This document shows positions 49,701 to 57,951 of a DNA stretch of 64,000 nucleotides, piece after piece. How positions within the stretch are numbered: position 1 is the first letter of the stretch; every line of letters starts with the position of its first letter. Location of the stretch: contig DATJBF010000005.1 in assembly GCA_035515475.1 (NCBI GenBank), positions 71,338 to 135,337 on the forward strand, read 5' to 3'. The notes under the pieces were generated by a model that saw only the letters and a program-made list of their open reading frames with translations, ran no database searches and was not told the DNA's origin. The position numbers and the translations under genes were made by a program. The stretch comes from DATJBF01 sp035515475 (GTDB taxonomy: Bacteria; Verrucomicrobiota; Verrucomicrobiia; Palsa-1439).

Positions 49701-50557
49701 CGGTCCGGCTCGACGGCGGCCACGTCGTGGTCAAACCGTGCCACCTTACGTTGAACGGCGCGCCGGTCAACGCCACCGTCGATCTCGACCTCGGCGTGCC
49801 GGGCTACACGTACGACGTCTCGTTCAACGCCGACAAGGTGCCGCTCGAACCGTTGGCGAATTCGTTTTCACCAACGTACAGCTCGAAGGCCCGGGGCGAC
49901 CTCATCGCCAGCCTGCAGGTCACGGGCGCCGGCGTGACCGGCCGCAGCCTGCAAAAGAGCCTGACCGGCCAAATCAACGTGAGTTTTACCAACGCCAACA
50001 TCCAGATCGTCGGCCCGAAGGTGAAAGCCGTTCTCACGCCGATTGCGCTCGTGCTGGGCGCGCCGGAACTGCTCAGTTCGCCGCTGGATTCCGTCACGGC
50101 TGACCTCCAGCTCGGCAACGGCAAAATCGAGATTCGGAAGTTCGTGGCACACAGCGCGGCGTTTCTGGCGGAGTCGCAAGGCACGATTCCGATTGCCGAC
50201 GTGTTGATGGATTCGCCGCTGAACCAGCCCGTTGAGATCGCGCTGGCGCAGGGCATCGCCGGCAAACTGCGGCTGTCCAACCTGGCTTCGGAAGGATCGT
50301 ACACCAGACTGCCCACGTTCGTGCACCTGACCGGCACGCTCGGCGACCCATCGGCCAAGACCGACAAAGCCGTCGTCGCCGGTCTGACGGCCCAGGGAAT
50401 CGCCGGTGCGGTGGGCGGCAAAGCCGGCGGCATACTTCAGGGAATCAGCGGCTTGCTGACGGGCCAGCCGCCCGCGACCAACAACGCGCCATCCGGCAAC
50501 CAGCCCGTCATCCCCTTCAACCCGCTCGACCTTCTCCGACAGCCGCGGAGAAGGTAA
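46733..50557 (+). CDS. AsmA/DUF748-like large periplasmic protein
   Basis: 1274 residues. One N-terminal membrane span (WLKWLAGCAAGLIVILVALY) followed by a long repetitive beta-rich region with the AsmA N-terminal pattern (SDAEISPFSHVILHDLKVTP, then LLSILRGHILVDEASVVDPT) and a C-terminal AsmA-like part (NQPVEIALAQGIAGKLRLSN). Two internal segments of about 150 residues (starting near AGDYAPGGVANLKLKLQ and AADYAPSGRANLKLNLQ) are clear repeats of each other. Proteins of this class are thought to form hydrophobic-groove bridges for phospholipid movement between membranes, or to affect outer-membrane assembly. The gene stands alone on its strand. Confidence 0.8.
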   Translation: MADTTTQSDSPKRGRWLKWLAGCAAGLIVILVALYFIATSSAFFKTVVLPRVSSALDADVSVSDAEISPFSHVILHDLKVTPKGGQPVFTASSVTARYSLLSILRGHILVDEASVVDPTVTVIEHPDGTSNLSPLLKSGKPTTKVERTARPAPAPTAKPSSPPSIDVKSVSVKNATVRYVQSLKDGGTQTLELTKVDVTVGNIKNGGTGQLDFAAAMALTKTLPTPGSNTTLQANLNGAFTFNLTQDLKPGAVKGNAAAKMDQATGVFADLTGLAAKFDCDVTPTDIKQCALTFTKADAALGNVSVSGPFDPAKMEGKLKVEASSLDRRVLNLVGAAAGIDFGTTTINTSNDIELTQGGAVITAASTVNVARFQVTRQNQTSPTLDLRCQYDVSVNRSEQSVQVKTLNLAGTQNQHPLLQAELTSPMTIAWGNTGNAVGNATLNVAVTGLDLGDWKAFAGDYAPGGVANLKLKLQSQQAGKQLTFDLEGQVDQLSAHIGHDQIPPVDVHVVARGTGADLKQFHLSEYRLDLAQQHQSVLTVSGTGSFDRTTQDADIQASAQAALDRLSGLMAHWVTAAADYAPSGRANLKLNLQVKQGGSQLAFDADGQVNELSARIGGQNLTPVNVHLVTRGTGADLTQFNVSECQLDLTRQEQLVLTMSSTGTVDRATLDADLQFAAKAALDRLAALWPRPDIACSAGTLDVTGHVTSQRQTRAVTGQLTLADLTGHYGDYRFDGFGTTIDLDGLMKGKQLEIHKAAGQFHKGRSPGGKFDVAGQYDLDKKTGQLTAKLEGFTQNDLGPFLQPSLGDKKLVSVSLTAMASAGFDANGNGSVKADAKVANLVVQDPKNQLPAKPLEVHLQIDAAGSNKVVNVHQCQLALTPTERAKNELRLSGTVNYSRTGGITGDLKLAADSLDATAYYDLFTAKNKANEAETGSPPAPGKPKSAPASGAEEQAEPAAVKLPVRNFTCDATIGRFYLRQVDISNLVTTVRLDGGHVVVKPCHLTLNGAPVNATVDLDLGVPGYTYDVSFNADKVPLEPLANSFSPTYSSKARGDLIASLQVTGAGVTGRSLQKSLTGQINVSFTNANIQIVGPKVKAVLTPIALVLGAPELLSSPLDSVTADLQLGNGKIEIRKFVAHSAAFLAESQGTIPIADVLMDSPLNQPVEIALAQGIAGKLRLSNLASEGSYTRLPTFVHLTGTLGDPSAKTDKAVVAGLTAQGIAGAVGGKAGGILQGISGLLTGQPPATNNAPSGNQPVIPFNPLDLLRQPRRR

Positions 50558-50721
50558 CTCCGACTCATGCAGCGCGGGCCCGGCGCACCGGAAGTCCTGG
50601 TGCTTCGGTTCGCAACCACGTTGGGGCTGGACGGTATGTTCGAGTTGTCAGCCCGCTCGTGGTGACCGCCCATGCTGGCTTGTCCGTCGTTGTCGGGACA
50701 TGGTACAAAGTTCTCTTGGCG

Positions 50722-51396
50722 ATGAATTTGACTTTTCTCCTGAAAAGCTGCCGGTTGTTTTCAGATCTGGACCAGGCGGAACTCGATCTCATCGGGCAGA
50801 TGGCCGTCCGCAAGGAGTTTCGCAAGGGGCAGCTCATTTTTGGCGAAGGCGAAACCACGCGGGGTTTCTTCCTCGTTGCGTCGGGTGGCGTGAAGGTTTT
50901 TCGGGTTGGACCGGACGGACGGGAGCGCGTGTTGCATGTCGTTGAAGCGAACGAATCGTTTGCCGAGGCGGCGCTGTTCATGGAGGAGTATCCGGCCAGC
51001 GCCGAGGCGCTCGCGGCCACCACGGTGGTCGTCATGGACAAGAACCGGTTCAAACAACTCCTCACCCGCGACCCCAAGCTGAGTTTCAAGGTCATGGGGT
51101 CGCTGGTGAAATGGCTCGCGCAAATGCGTAACGCGCTGACCGATCTTTCGCTCAAGGAAGTACCGGCCCGGTTTGCCAGTTACGTCCTGAGCTTGCCCGC
51201 CGAGCCGGGCCAGCCAATCAGGGTCAGCATCAGCAAGACGACCATCGCCCAGATGCTCGGCACCACCAAGGAAACGTTCTCGCGCGTGCTCCGCCGGCTC
51301 GCTCAGCATCGCATCCTCACCTATCGCGGCAGCCAGATCCGCGTCCTCAATCGCAAGCGACTGGAGAGCATCGCGGCTGGCGACGAGAGGATTTAA
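50722..51396 (+). CDS. Crp/Fnr-family regulator (DNR/NnrR-like)
   Basis: 224 residues: cyclic-nucleotide-like domain (10-120), dimerisation helix and winged helix (165-215). The recognition helix reads TTKETFSRVLRRL; the E--SR residues match FNR/DNR proteins that bind TTGAT-N4-ATCAA. There is only one Cys (C10), so it cannot hold the FNR [4Fe-4S] cluster, and a DNR/NnrR-type nitric oxide response is more likely. A matching site, TTGACctgcATCAA, lies before nirK at 53498-53511. The start at 50722 was chosen over upstream codons because it begins at the family's usual N-terminus. Confidence 0.85.
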   Translation: MNLTFLLKSCRLFSDLDQAELDLIGQMAVRKEFRKGQLIFGEGETTRGFFLVASGGVKVFRVGPDGRERVLHVVEANESFAEAALFMEEYPASAEALAATTVVVMDKNRFKQLLTRDPKLSFKVMGSLVKWLAQMRNALTDLSLKEVPARFASYVLSLPAEPGQPIRVSISKTTIAQMLGTTKETFSRVLRRLAQHRILTYRGSQIRVLNRKRLESIAAGDERI

Positions 51397-51584
51397 GGTG
51401 CCGTCTTGCGTGGTAGGGCCGCGCGCCACGCAGCCACGCCAGGCCGTGCGACAGGGCTGAATCATGAGTGACGCACTTGGGTAACCGGGGAGCGAGAGGC
51501 CAAATTTCACTTTCGCAACGACCGATTGTGGCGGAGTATTTGTCTCGATAACGGGTCGCACCGTTCCGGCAGGAGTTGTTCGCG

Positions 51585-53390
51585 ATGAAGGCAACACCGG
51601 ATTTGAACAGGGACGTCGAGATGCCCGCCAAGCTCGCCGGAGATTTTCGGCTGGGCTGGATTTCGTTGTTGGCGGCCGGAGTGGGCGTCGCCGGGGGACT
51701 GATCGCGTATCTGTTGCTCAAGTTGATCGGCTTGTTCACCAACATGTTTTTCTTCCACCGGTTTTCGGCGGCGTTCACGAGTCCGCAGATGCATCATCTC
51801 GGTTTGTGGGTGATTCTGTTGCCCGCGGCCGGGGGGATTGTGGTCGGGTTGATGGCCAAATATGGCACGTCAAAAATCAAAGGGCATGGAATTCCCGAGG
51901 CGATGGAGGCCGTGCTGACGAGCCGCAGTCGGATTCATCCGAAGGTAGCCATCCTCAAGCCGCTTTCGGTGGCGGTGGCCATCGGCACGGGCGGGCCGTT
52001 TGGCGCCGAAGGCCCGATCATTCAAACGGGAGGCGCGGTCGGGTCGTTGGTCGGGCAGTTGATCCACATGACGGCCTCCGAGCGCAAAGTGTTGCTGGCC
52101 TGTGGCGCGGCGGCGGGCATGTCGGCCACGTTCAACACGCCGATCGCGGGCGTGATCCTGTCGATCGAACTTCTGCTGTTCGAATTCCGGTCGCGTTCGT
52201 TCATTCCGCTGGTCGTCTCGAGCACACTGGCCACGGCGACGCGCTTTGTGGTGATGGGGAACAAGGCGATGTTCGAGATGGGGCCGGTGGATTTCGGTAT
52301 TCCGGCGGCCTTGCCGTACTACCTGTTATTGGGCGTGGTGTGCGGGTTTGCCGCGGTGGGATTCAGCCGGGCGCTGTACTGGGTCGAGGATCGCTTCGAG
52401 CAACTGCCCATTGATGAAGTGTGGTGGCCCGCGATCGGCGGGCTCGGGCTGGGCGTTATTGGCTATTTCATGCCGCGGGTACTCGGGGTCGGCTACGACA
52501 CGATCTCGGACGTTTTGAATGACCGGCTCGCGCTGAACCTGCTGGTGGCCGTCATGGTGTTCAAGGCGCTGGCGTTGGTGGTGTCGCTTGGCTCCGGGAC
52601 ATCCGGCGGGCTGCTGGCGCCCATGTTCATGAGCAGCGCGGCCTTGGGTGCCGTGTTTGCCATCGGACTGAACCATCTCATTCCCGGTGCTCACTTGGCC
52701 CCGGCAGCGTTCGCCCTGGTGGCGATGGGCGCCGTGTTCGGGGCCGCCGCGAACGCGACGTTTACCTTCATCATTTTCGCCTTCGAGATCACCCGCGATT
52801 ACAATGCCGTCTTGCCGTTGATGCTCGTCAGCGTCATCGGCAGCGGCGTCGCCCGCCGGTTCATGAAGGAATCCATCATGACCGAGAAACTGGCCCGACG
52901 GGGCTTGCGCGTGCCTCAAGATTATGAGGCGGACGCATTTCAACAGGTGGCCGTGGGCGACGTGATGGACAAGGAGCCGCCCACGGTATCTTCCGTGACG
53001 AAGGTGGCGGAATTGGCGGATCGGATGGCCCGGGGCACCCCGGAGTTTCATCGACACCAGGCGGTGTTGGTTGTCGATCCGGCGGGCTGCTTGGTGGGGA
53101 TCATCACACACGGGGATGTCATTCGACTGTTGAAAGACAGCCCCGCGGGCGACGTTACGGTCGGAGAAGTCTGCCGGGCGCCGCTGATCGTGACGTATCC
53201 TGATGAGACGGTCGATGAGGCCATGACGAAACTGCTTCTCCACGATATTGGGCGCTTGCCGGTGGTTCGCCGCGGGACGCCACAGGCGCTGGTGGGTTAC
53301 CTGGGCCGCACCGAGGTGATGGCGGCGCGCACGCGGCGCCATGAGGAAGAACATGTGCGCGAGCCGGGTTGGCTCAGCCGCACCCCGTAA
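51585..53390 (+). CDS. ClC-type chloride channel/transporter with CBS pair
   Basis: 601 residues. About ten helices of the ClC fold with the selectivity motifs GTGGPFGAEGPII and GSGTSGGLLAPMF, followed by two CBS domains (about 465-590; VGDVMDKEPPTVSSVTKVAE and DETVDEAMTKLLLHDIGRLP). At the external gate position the GPFGAEGP segment carries the conserved Glu, which suggests a Cl-/H+ exchanger, though the second Glu needs alignment. AGGAG precedes the ATG at 51585 by nine bases. It lies between the Crp/Fnr regulator and nirK; anion traffic linked to nitrite use is a guess. Confidence 0.92.
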   Translation: MKATPDLNRDVEMPAKLAGDFRLGWISLLAAGVGVAGGLIAYLLLKLIGLFTNMFFFHRFSAAFTSPQMHHLGLWVILLPAAGGIVVGLMAKYGTSKIKGHGIPEAMEAVLTSRSRIHPKVAILKPLSVAVAIGTGGPFGAEGPIIQTGGAVGSLVGQLIHMTASERKVLLACGAAAGMSATFNTPIAGVILSIELLLFEFRSRSFIPLVVSSTLATATRFVVMGNKAMFEMGPVDFGIPAALPYYLLLGVVCGFAAVGFSRALYWVEDRFEQLPIDEVWWPAIGGLGLGVIGYFMPRVLGVGYDTISDVLNDRLALNLLVAVMVFKALALVVSLGSGTSGGLLAPMFMSSAALGAVFAIGLNHLIPGAHLAPAAFALVAMGAVFGAAANATFTFIIFAFEITRDYNAVLPLMLVSVIGSGVARRFMKESIMTEKLARRGLRVPQDYEADAFQQVAVGDVMDKEPPTVSSVTKVAELADRMARGTPEFHRHQAVLVVDPAGCLVGIITHGDVIRLLKDSPAGDVTVGEVCRAPLIVTYPDETVDEAMTKLLLHDIGRLPVVRRGTPQALVGYLGRTEVMAARTRRHEEEHVREPGWLSRTP

Positions 53391-53497
53391 TCGGATTCGG
53401 ATCAGCGGAGTCCTGCAGCCTGTCCGCCGTCTACCCCGGAAAATCGGCCCCCGCCAACGGCATTTACAATCCATCGTTAAAGGTTCGAGAGCCTTTG

Positions 53498-53511
53498 TTG
53501 ACCTGCATCAA
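53498..53511. promoter_or_regulatory. FNR/DNR-type box before nirK
   Basis: TTGAC-ctgc-ATCAA differs in one base from the TTGAT-N4-ATCAA consensus. Its centre is 64 bases from the nirK ATG; with a -10-like TACGGT at 53534 the site would sit close to -41.5, the class II activation position. Confidence 0.7.
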
Positions 53512-53568
53512 TTGGTCGGGAGCGTCCGTGGACTACGGTGGAGCGTGCACAAAAGGAAACGAACTGTC

Positions 53569-54594
53569 ATGAACCTACGAAGATTCCTCATTACCGTCGG
53601 GGCAATCGTCGCTCTGGCCCCACTCGCTTCGGCCGCGCCGCTGCGTGAGCAGGCACAACTGACGTACCCGCCGGACGTGCCGCCCCCGATCGCGCGGCGC
53701 CGGCCCGCCATCGTCGAGGTCCACCTCGAAGGCGGACGCAAGCTCATGCCGCTCGGCGGCGGCGCGAAGTATGAGTTTTGGACCTTCAACGGGCACACAC
53801 CCGGGCCGTTCATTCGCGCGCGGGTCGGAGACACGCTGGAGATTCACATCACCAACTCCGACACCAACGGGATGCCGCACAACTGCGATCTCCACGCCGT
53901 CACCGGACCCGGCGGCGGGGCGCCGGTTCTCACCGTGGTCAAAGGGGAAGAACGCGTCGCGTGGTTCAAGCTGCTGCATCCGGGCCTGTTCGTGTATCAC
54001 TGCGCGGCGCCGCCCGTGATGGATCACATCGCCAATGGCATGTACGGCATGGTGCTCGTCGACCCCAAGAATGGTCTGCCGAAGGTGGACCACGAGTATG
54101 CCGTGATGCAGAGCGAATTTTACACAAAAGACGCGCCCGAAGACGCCGAAGTACTCACCTACTCGCACGAGAAAGGGCTGCTGGAACATCCCACATTCGT
54201 CGTGTTCAACGGCCGGGTCGGTTCGCTCACGGGCACGGGCGTGTTGAAGGCGAAGACCGGCGAGAAAGTCCGGATCTATTTCGGCAACATCGGACCCAAT
54301 TTCATTTCCTCCTTCCACATCATCGGCACCATTTTCGACAAGGTGTATCGCGAAGGCGGCTTGGAAGATCCACCGGCCCACGGCATCCAAACCACGCTCG
54401 TGCCAGCCGGCGGGGCGACCGTGGTGGAGCTGAAACCCGAAGTGCCCGGTACCTACACGCTGGTCGATCACGCCATTTTTCGCATCGAGCAGGGTGCCGT
54501 CGGCTACCTCAACGTCGAAGGTCCACCGCATCCCGGCGTTTTTTGTTCCGACAAAGACCCCGTCAAATGTCCCGGTTGCCTGGTGCATCCATGA
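53569..54594 (+). CDS. nirK: Copper-containing nitrite reductase
   Basis: 341 residues with a signal peptide (ending about ASAAP) and two cupredoxin domains. All copper ligands are in place: type 1 H104, C145, H153 and M158; type 2 H109, H144 and H250 (motifs GMPHNCDLHAVTG, FVYHCAAPPVMDHIANGMYG, SSFHIIG). It reduces nitrite to nitric oxide in the periplasm and belongs to the short AniA/NirK group. An FNR/DNR-type box lies upstream and an NnrS-like gene overlaps its stop (ATGA). No nitric oxide or nitrous oxide reductase gene is in the window. Confidence 0.95.
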   Translation: MNLRRFLITVGAIVALAPLASAAPLREQAQLTYPPDVPPPIARRRPAIVEVHLEGGRKLMPLGGGAKYEFWTFNGHTPGPFIRARVGDTLEIHITNSDTNGMPHNCDLHAVTGPGGGAPVLTVVKGEERVAWFKLLHPGLFVYHCAAPPVMDHIANGMYGMVLVDPKNGLPKVDHEYAVMQSEFYTKDAPEDAEVLTYSHEKGLLEHPTFVVFNGRVGSLTGTGVLKAKTGEKVRIYFGNIGPNFISSFHIIGTIFDKVYREGGLEDPPAHGIQTTLVPAGGATVVELKPEVPGTYTLVDHAIFRIEQGAVGYLNVEGPPHPGVFCSDKDPVKCPGCLVHP

Positions 54595-56384
54595 ACCGGG
54601 TAGCGATGGTGACAGCAGTGCCGACCTCATCTGGCGAGCCAATCAGCCAGTCGATGTTGGTGTCGGACATCAATCGCGACTATCCGCAGTGCCGCCGCGT
54701 TTTCGAGAGTTACGGCCTCGCGGGCTGCGGAGGCGAGCTTGGGCCGCCGGAGCCGTTGTTCATTTTCGCGGCGGCGCACCGTGTGCCCCTGCGCGAGTTG
54801 GTGGACGAATTGAACCGCGCCGCCCGTGGAGAATGGACAGAGGCGAGCGGGAAGCGGACAGCGGAACACCAAGCCGTCGCGGACGCGCGCGAGCAGTTCG
54901 ACAGTGAGAACCTCTACAAGCGGTTTGTGTTCGGCGCGCTGTTCGTGGCCGTGACGGCTGGATTCGGGCTGGGCGTGGTCAATCTGACACGGATCGCGCT
55001 GGCGCAATCCTACTATGAGATCAGCGGCGTCCTGAAACAGGTTCACGGTCACGCACAGATCTTCGGCTGGATCGGGCTGTTCATCATGGGCGTGGCGTTT
55101 CATGCCGTGCCCCGGATGAAGATGCAGGTGCTGCGACCGATCCGCGCCGCCAAGGCGAGTTTCTGGCTGATGTTCTTCGGCGTGTTGCTGCGGGTGGTCG
55201 CGCAACCGTTCGGGGCGACGGCTGTCGGCCGGTTCGCCGTCCTCGGTTCGGGATTGATGGAGTTCGCTGCGGTCGGGTTGTTCGCGTGGCTGCTGGCGCG
55301 CGCGATTCGCGGCTCCAACCAGAAGGGCTCACCGCGAATTCCTCGAGGCGAGTTTCACGAGAAATACCTCTGGGCCAGCGTCGGTTGGTTTGTGGTGCTG
55401 GCGGCGTGGAATCTTTGGATCGTCGGGCAGATGTTTCGGCATCGAACCGTCGGGGTCCCCGCGTTGGCGGATGCGCTCTGGATTCACGTCGCCTTTTTTG
55501 GATTCATCGCCAACATGATCTTCGGGTTCTCGGTGCGGGTGTTGCCCCACTTCCTCGGTCTGCGTCAGCCGCGGGTTCTTCCTGCCAACATCGCGTTCTG
55601 GTTGTGGAACGGAGCGATTTTCTTGCGGTACCCGGTGGAACGGCTGGCATGGGCGGCGTCAACGTTGGAAGCGGTGGCCATCGTGCTCTTCGTGTGGGCG
55701 TTGGGCATTTTCGCCCGGCGCCGCACGAGGATCGACATTCTAGGCGTGGACAACTCGTTCGCGTGGTTTATCAAACTCGGCTACGGGTGGCTGCTGATGG
55801 TCGCCTTGATTCCGTTCCACGCGGATGTGTTCCGTCTCAGCGCGTCGGCACGGCACACGATGGCCATCGGATTCATCACGCCGCTGATTTTCGGCGTGGC
55901 CTACCGCGTGTTGCCGATTTTCAACGGCGTGAATCTGTGGAGTAATCGGCTGATGCGCGCTTCGTTCTGGGCCTGGGCGGCGGGCAGCACGCTGGCCTTT
56001 GCGATGGCGTTCAACAGGGTGTTCGAGACGATGTGGAGTTATGCGTGGTCGGGCATCGCGGGTTGGCTGGTGTTCATGGCATTGGTGATGTTTGCCGTCA
56101 ACATCGGGATGACGTTGCGCTCGAAAACGGAGCCGTTCACGCGCGATTCGGTGGTGACACCGACCACGCGCGTGGCCGAGTTGCTGGAGGTCTACCCCGC
56201 GATGCGGCCGGTGCTGATCCACGGTGGGTTGTCGGGTCTGGCGACGATGCGGCACCATCCGCCACGGTTCGTCACCATCGAGTTTGCGGCCCGGCGGCAC
56301 AACCTTGATCCACGACCGTTGGTGCGGTTGCTGAACGACGAAATAAAACGACAAGGGAACTCAACCGGGAATCGACACGCGTGA
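54591..56384 (+). CDS. NnrS-like membrane haem-copper protein with DUF542- and DUF1858-like ends
   Basis: 597 residues. Residues 15-75 resemble the DUF542/ScdA N-terminal domain (SDINRDYPQCRRVFESYGLA then GCGG). The middle (about 110-490) has about 12 helices with NnrS-type histidines (KQVHGHAQIFGWIGLFIMGV; FHAVPRM; RVLPHFLGLR). The end (about 510-590) resembles DUF1858 (TRVAELLEVYPAMRPVLIHG). NnrS proteins protect against nitric oxide stress. The gene overlaps nirK by four bases and the next DUF542 gene by four, so all are translated together, and it is well placed to handle NO made by NirK. The three-part build is unusual. Confidence 0.82.
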   Translation: MNRVAMVTAVPTSSGEPISQSMLVSDINRDYPQCRRVFESYGLAGCGGELGPPEPLFIFAAAHRVPLRELVDELNRAARGEWTEASGKRTAEHQAVADAREQFDSENLYKRFVFGALFVAVTAGFGLGVVNLTRIALAQSYYEISGVLKQVHGHAQIFGWIGLFIMGVAFHAVPRMKMQVLRPIRAAKASFWLMFFGVLLRVVAQPFGATAVGRFAVLGSGLMEFAAVGLFAWLLARAIRGSNQKGSPRIPRGEFHEKYLWASVGWFVVLAAWNLWIVGQMFRHRTVGVPALADALWIHVAFFGFIANMIFGFSVRVLPHFLGLRQPRVLPANIAFWLWNGAIFLRYPVERLAWAASTLEAVAIVLFVWALGIFARRRTRIDILGVDNSFAWFIKLGYGWLLMVALIPFHADVFRLSASARHTMAIGFITPLIFGVAYRVLPIFNGVNLWSNRLMRASFWAWAAGSTLAFAMAFNRVFETMWSYAWSGIAGWLVFMALVMFAVNIGMTLRSKTEPFTRDSVVTPTTRVAELLEVYPAMRPVLIHGGLSGLATMRHHPPRFVTIEFAARRHNLDPRPLVRLLNDEIKRQGNSTGNRHA

Positions 56385-56593
56385 ACACGAATTCGAATGC
56401 CGAGAACGAGATCACTCCCGACATGATCGTGCGCGACGTGGCGGAGCGCTGGCCCGAGACGGTGAATGTGTTCGGGAAGCACAAGGTGGATTTCTGTTGT
56501 GGTGGGGCGCACTCGATCGAACAAACGGCCCGCGCCCGGGGCTGCAAGGACATTGCCGCGCTCGTCGAGGATTTGAACCGGGCAATCCAATGA
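56381..56593 (+). CDS. Small DUF542 (ScdA/RIC N-terminal-like) protein
   Basis: 70 residues: VRDVAERWPETVNVFGKHKV followed by DFCCGG, the Cys-Cys signature of the N-terminal domain of iron-sulphur repair di-iron proteins (ScdA/YtfE/RIC). The haemerythrin domain those proteins carry is absent. A GTG start overlaps the previous stop (GTGA) and the stop overlaps the next ATG. In this NO-related operon it may deliver or sense thiol-bound NO or take part in cluster repair. Confidence 0.85.
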   Translation: MNTNSNAENEITPDMIVRDVAERWPETVNVFGKHKVDFCCGGAHSIEQTARARGCKDIAALVEDLNRAIQ

Positions 56594-57345
56594 TCGCGGT
56601 GGAGGAGAGACCGGCTGTTGCAAAGCGGTTGCCGCGACCACCGCTGCCCCGCGAGCACGGAGCGTGGGGGATTCTGCTGATACCGTTCGCGACCGCCGTG
56701 GGCGTGAGCGGCGCGTTCGATCTCAAGGTTGCTCTGCTGCTGGCGAGCATGTTGTGCTTTTACGTCGCGCGGACGGGTTGGCTGAAGCGCAACGTCAAGT
56801 GGACGGCGCTGTTGGTTGCGGGAAGCGTCGCGTGCATCACGCCGTTGCTGATCGTCTGGCAGTTGTGGTGGCTGGTTGGATTCGGCGCCACCGCCGCAGC
56901 CCTGGCATTTCGGAAAACCGTGCGCAGTGTTGCGATGCAGTTGCTGGCGGTATGCGGGCTGACGCTGACCGCGCCGGCCGCGTGGTACACAGCGACGAGC
57001 CGCTTGAACAGTCAGGCGTTAGTGCTGTGGTTACTGAACGCGCTCTACTTCGCGGGCGGCGTGTTCTACGTGAAAATGCACGTGGCGGCAGCGGTTCGAC
57101 GGAAACCGTTCGGGTCGGCTGCGGAGAAAGTTCGCTTCGGCGCCGTCACATTGATCTATTACGGCGTGGTGGCCGTCATTGGGGCTGTGTTGGGACGCGT
57201 GGGATTGGCCTATGCGCCGGTCGTGGTTCGCGCCGTGGCCGGCGTCGGGCGATTGTCGCCGACCTTGCGGATCAGGCGGCTCGGTTGGACGGAAGTAGCT
57301 TACTCGATCGCGTTCGCCGTGATTCTCATCGTGGCATGGCGATAA
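56590..57345 (+). CDS. YwiC-like membrane protein
   Basis: 251 residues with seven to eight helices. PLPREHGAWGILLIPFATAV near the N-terminus is the recognisable YwiC-like motif. In Bacillus ywiC lies by the narK-fnr-nar genes, which agrees with its place here after nirK and NnrS, but its activity is unknown. The ATG overlaps the previous stop (ATGA). It ends the plus-strand operon and converges with the lone receiver gene. Confidence 0.82.
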   Translation: MIAVEERPAVAKRLPRPPLPREHGAWGILLIPFATAVGVSGAFDLKVALLLASMLCFYVARTGWLKRNVKWTALLVAGSVACITPLLIVWQLWWLVGFGATAAALAFRKTVRSVAMQLLAVCGLTLTAPAAWYTATSRLNSQALVLWLLNALYFAGGVFYVKMHVAAAVRRKPFGSAAEKVRFGAVTLIYYGVVAVIGAVLGRVGLAYAPVVVRAVAGVGRLSPTLRIRRLGWTEVAYSIAFAVILIVAWR

Positions 57346-57378
57346 CGCAAGATCGACCGGTTGGAGTCGTGCACGATC

Positions 57379-57786
57379 TCAGACGGAGCTGGCGTGCGGC
57401 GTGCCGTTGGACAGGGCGCGGTGCACGGCGTCGAGCAGGTCGGCCTTATCGAGTGGTTTGCTGAGATACTCGTAGGCCCCTTCGCGCAAGGCTTCCATGT
57501 ACTGGCCCCAATCGCCAAAGGCGGTGATGACGATGACCGGCAGACGGGGAAACGCAGTCTTGACCGCAGCCAGAAACGTCGTGCCCTTCATTCCCGGCAT
57601 TGACACGTCGGTAATGACGAGATCGAACCTCTTCTTGGTCTCGTTGATGAACCGAATGGCGCTGCCCGCGTCGGCTTGGGCGGCGACCTCGAAGTGCTCT
57701 TTCTCAAGCACCTTGGTCAGCGCTTTGAGAAACTCGGCATCATCGTCCACCAACAAAATAGATGCAATTCTCCCGTTATTGCTCAC
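57379..57786 (-). CDS. Single-domain response regulator
   Basis: 135 residues, only a receiver domain: acidic pair in LLVDDDAEF, phospho-acceptor Asp in LVITDVSMPGMKG, and switch Lys in LSKPLDKAD. No output domain. A GTG at 57786 gives the family start. A near-perfect sigma-54 promoter ends just upstream, so the message would start about four bases before the GTG. It is probably transcribed separately from the NtrC-type gene behind it and may work as a phosphate sink or protein-protein switch in the globin kinase pathway. Confidence 0.85.
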   Translation of the reverse strand: MSNNGRIASILLVDDDAEFLKALTKVLEKEHFEVAAQADAGSAIRFINETKKRFDLVITDVSMPGMKGTTFLAAVKTAFPRLPVIVITAFGDWGQYMEALREGAYEYLSKPLDKADLLDAVHRALSNGTPHASSV

Positions 57787-57801
57787 AACAACTGCAGGCT
57801 G

Positions 57802-57817
57802 AGCAACGACGGTGCCA
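57802..57817 (-). promoter_or_regulatory. sigma-54 promoter before the lone receiver gene
   Basis: Minus strand TGGCACCGTCGTTGCT fits the full consensus TGGCAC-N5-TTGCw. Predicted start near 57790. Confidence 0.75.
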
Positions 57818-57927
57818 CGTCGGCATGCCGCATCCTAAGGTCTTGGTAGAAGCGATGTTGCAAAAATCGGGCAGTCGAAAAAGTCGGCACCCGAATCTGT
57901 CAGGATGTCAGTCGGACACTGGCTCGC

Positions 57928-57940
57928 CGACAAGTTGGCA
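57928..57940. promoter_or_regulatory. Degenerate TGACAA-N-TTGTCA site
   Basis: CGACAAGTTGGCA differs in two bases from the 13-bp consensus and lies about 140 bp upstream of the predicted sigma-54 start for the lone receiver. TGTC-AGTCG-GACA at about 57906-57918 may be a second site. Confidence 0.4.
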
Positions 57941-57951
57941 GCGTCGGGCGG

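Noticed and set aside
53778..54590. Extended N-terminus of the NnrS-like protein running through nirK
   Set aside because: This part is an alternative frame of nirK; the ATG at 54591 overlaps the nirK stop as ATGA.
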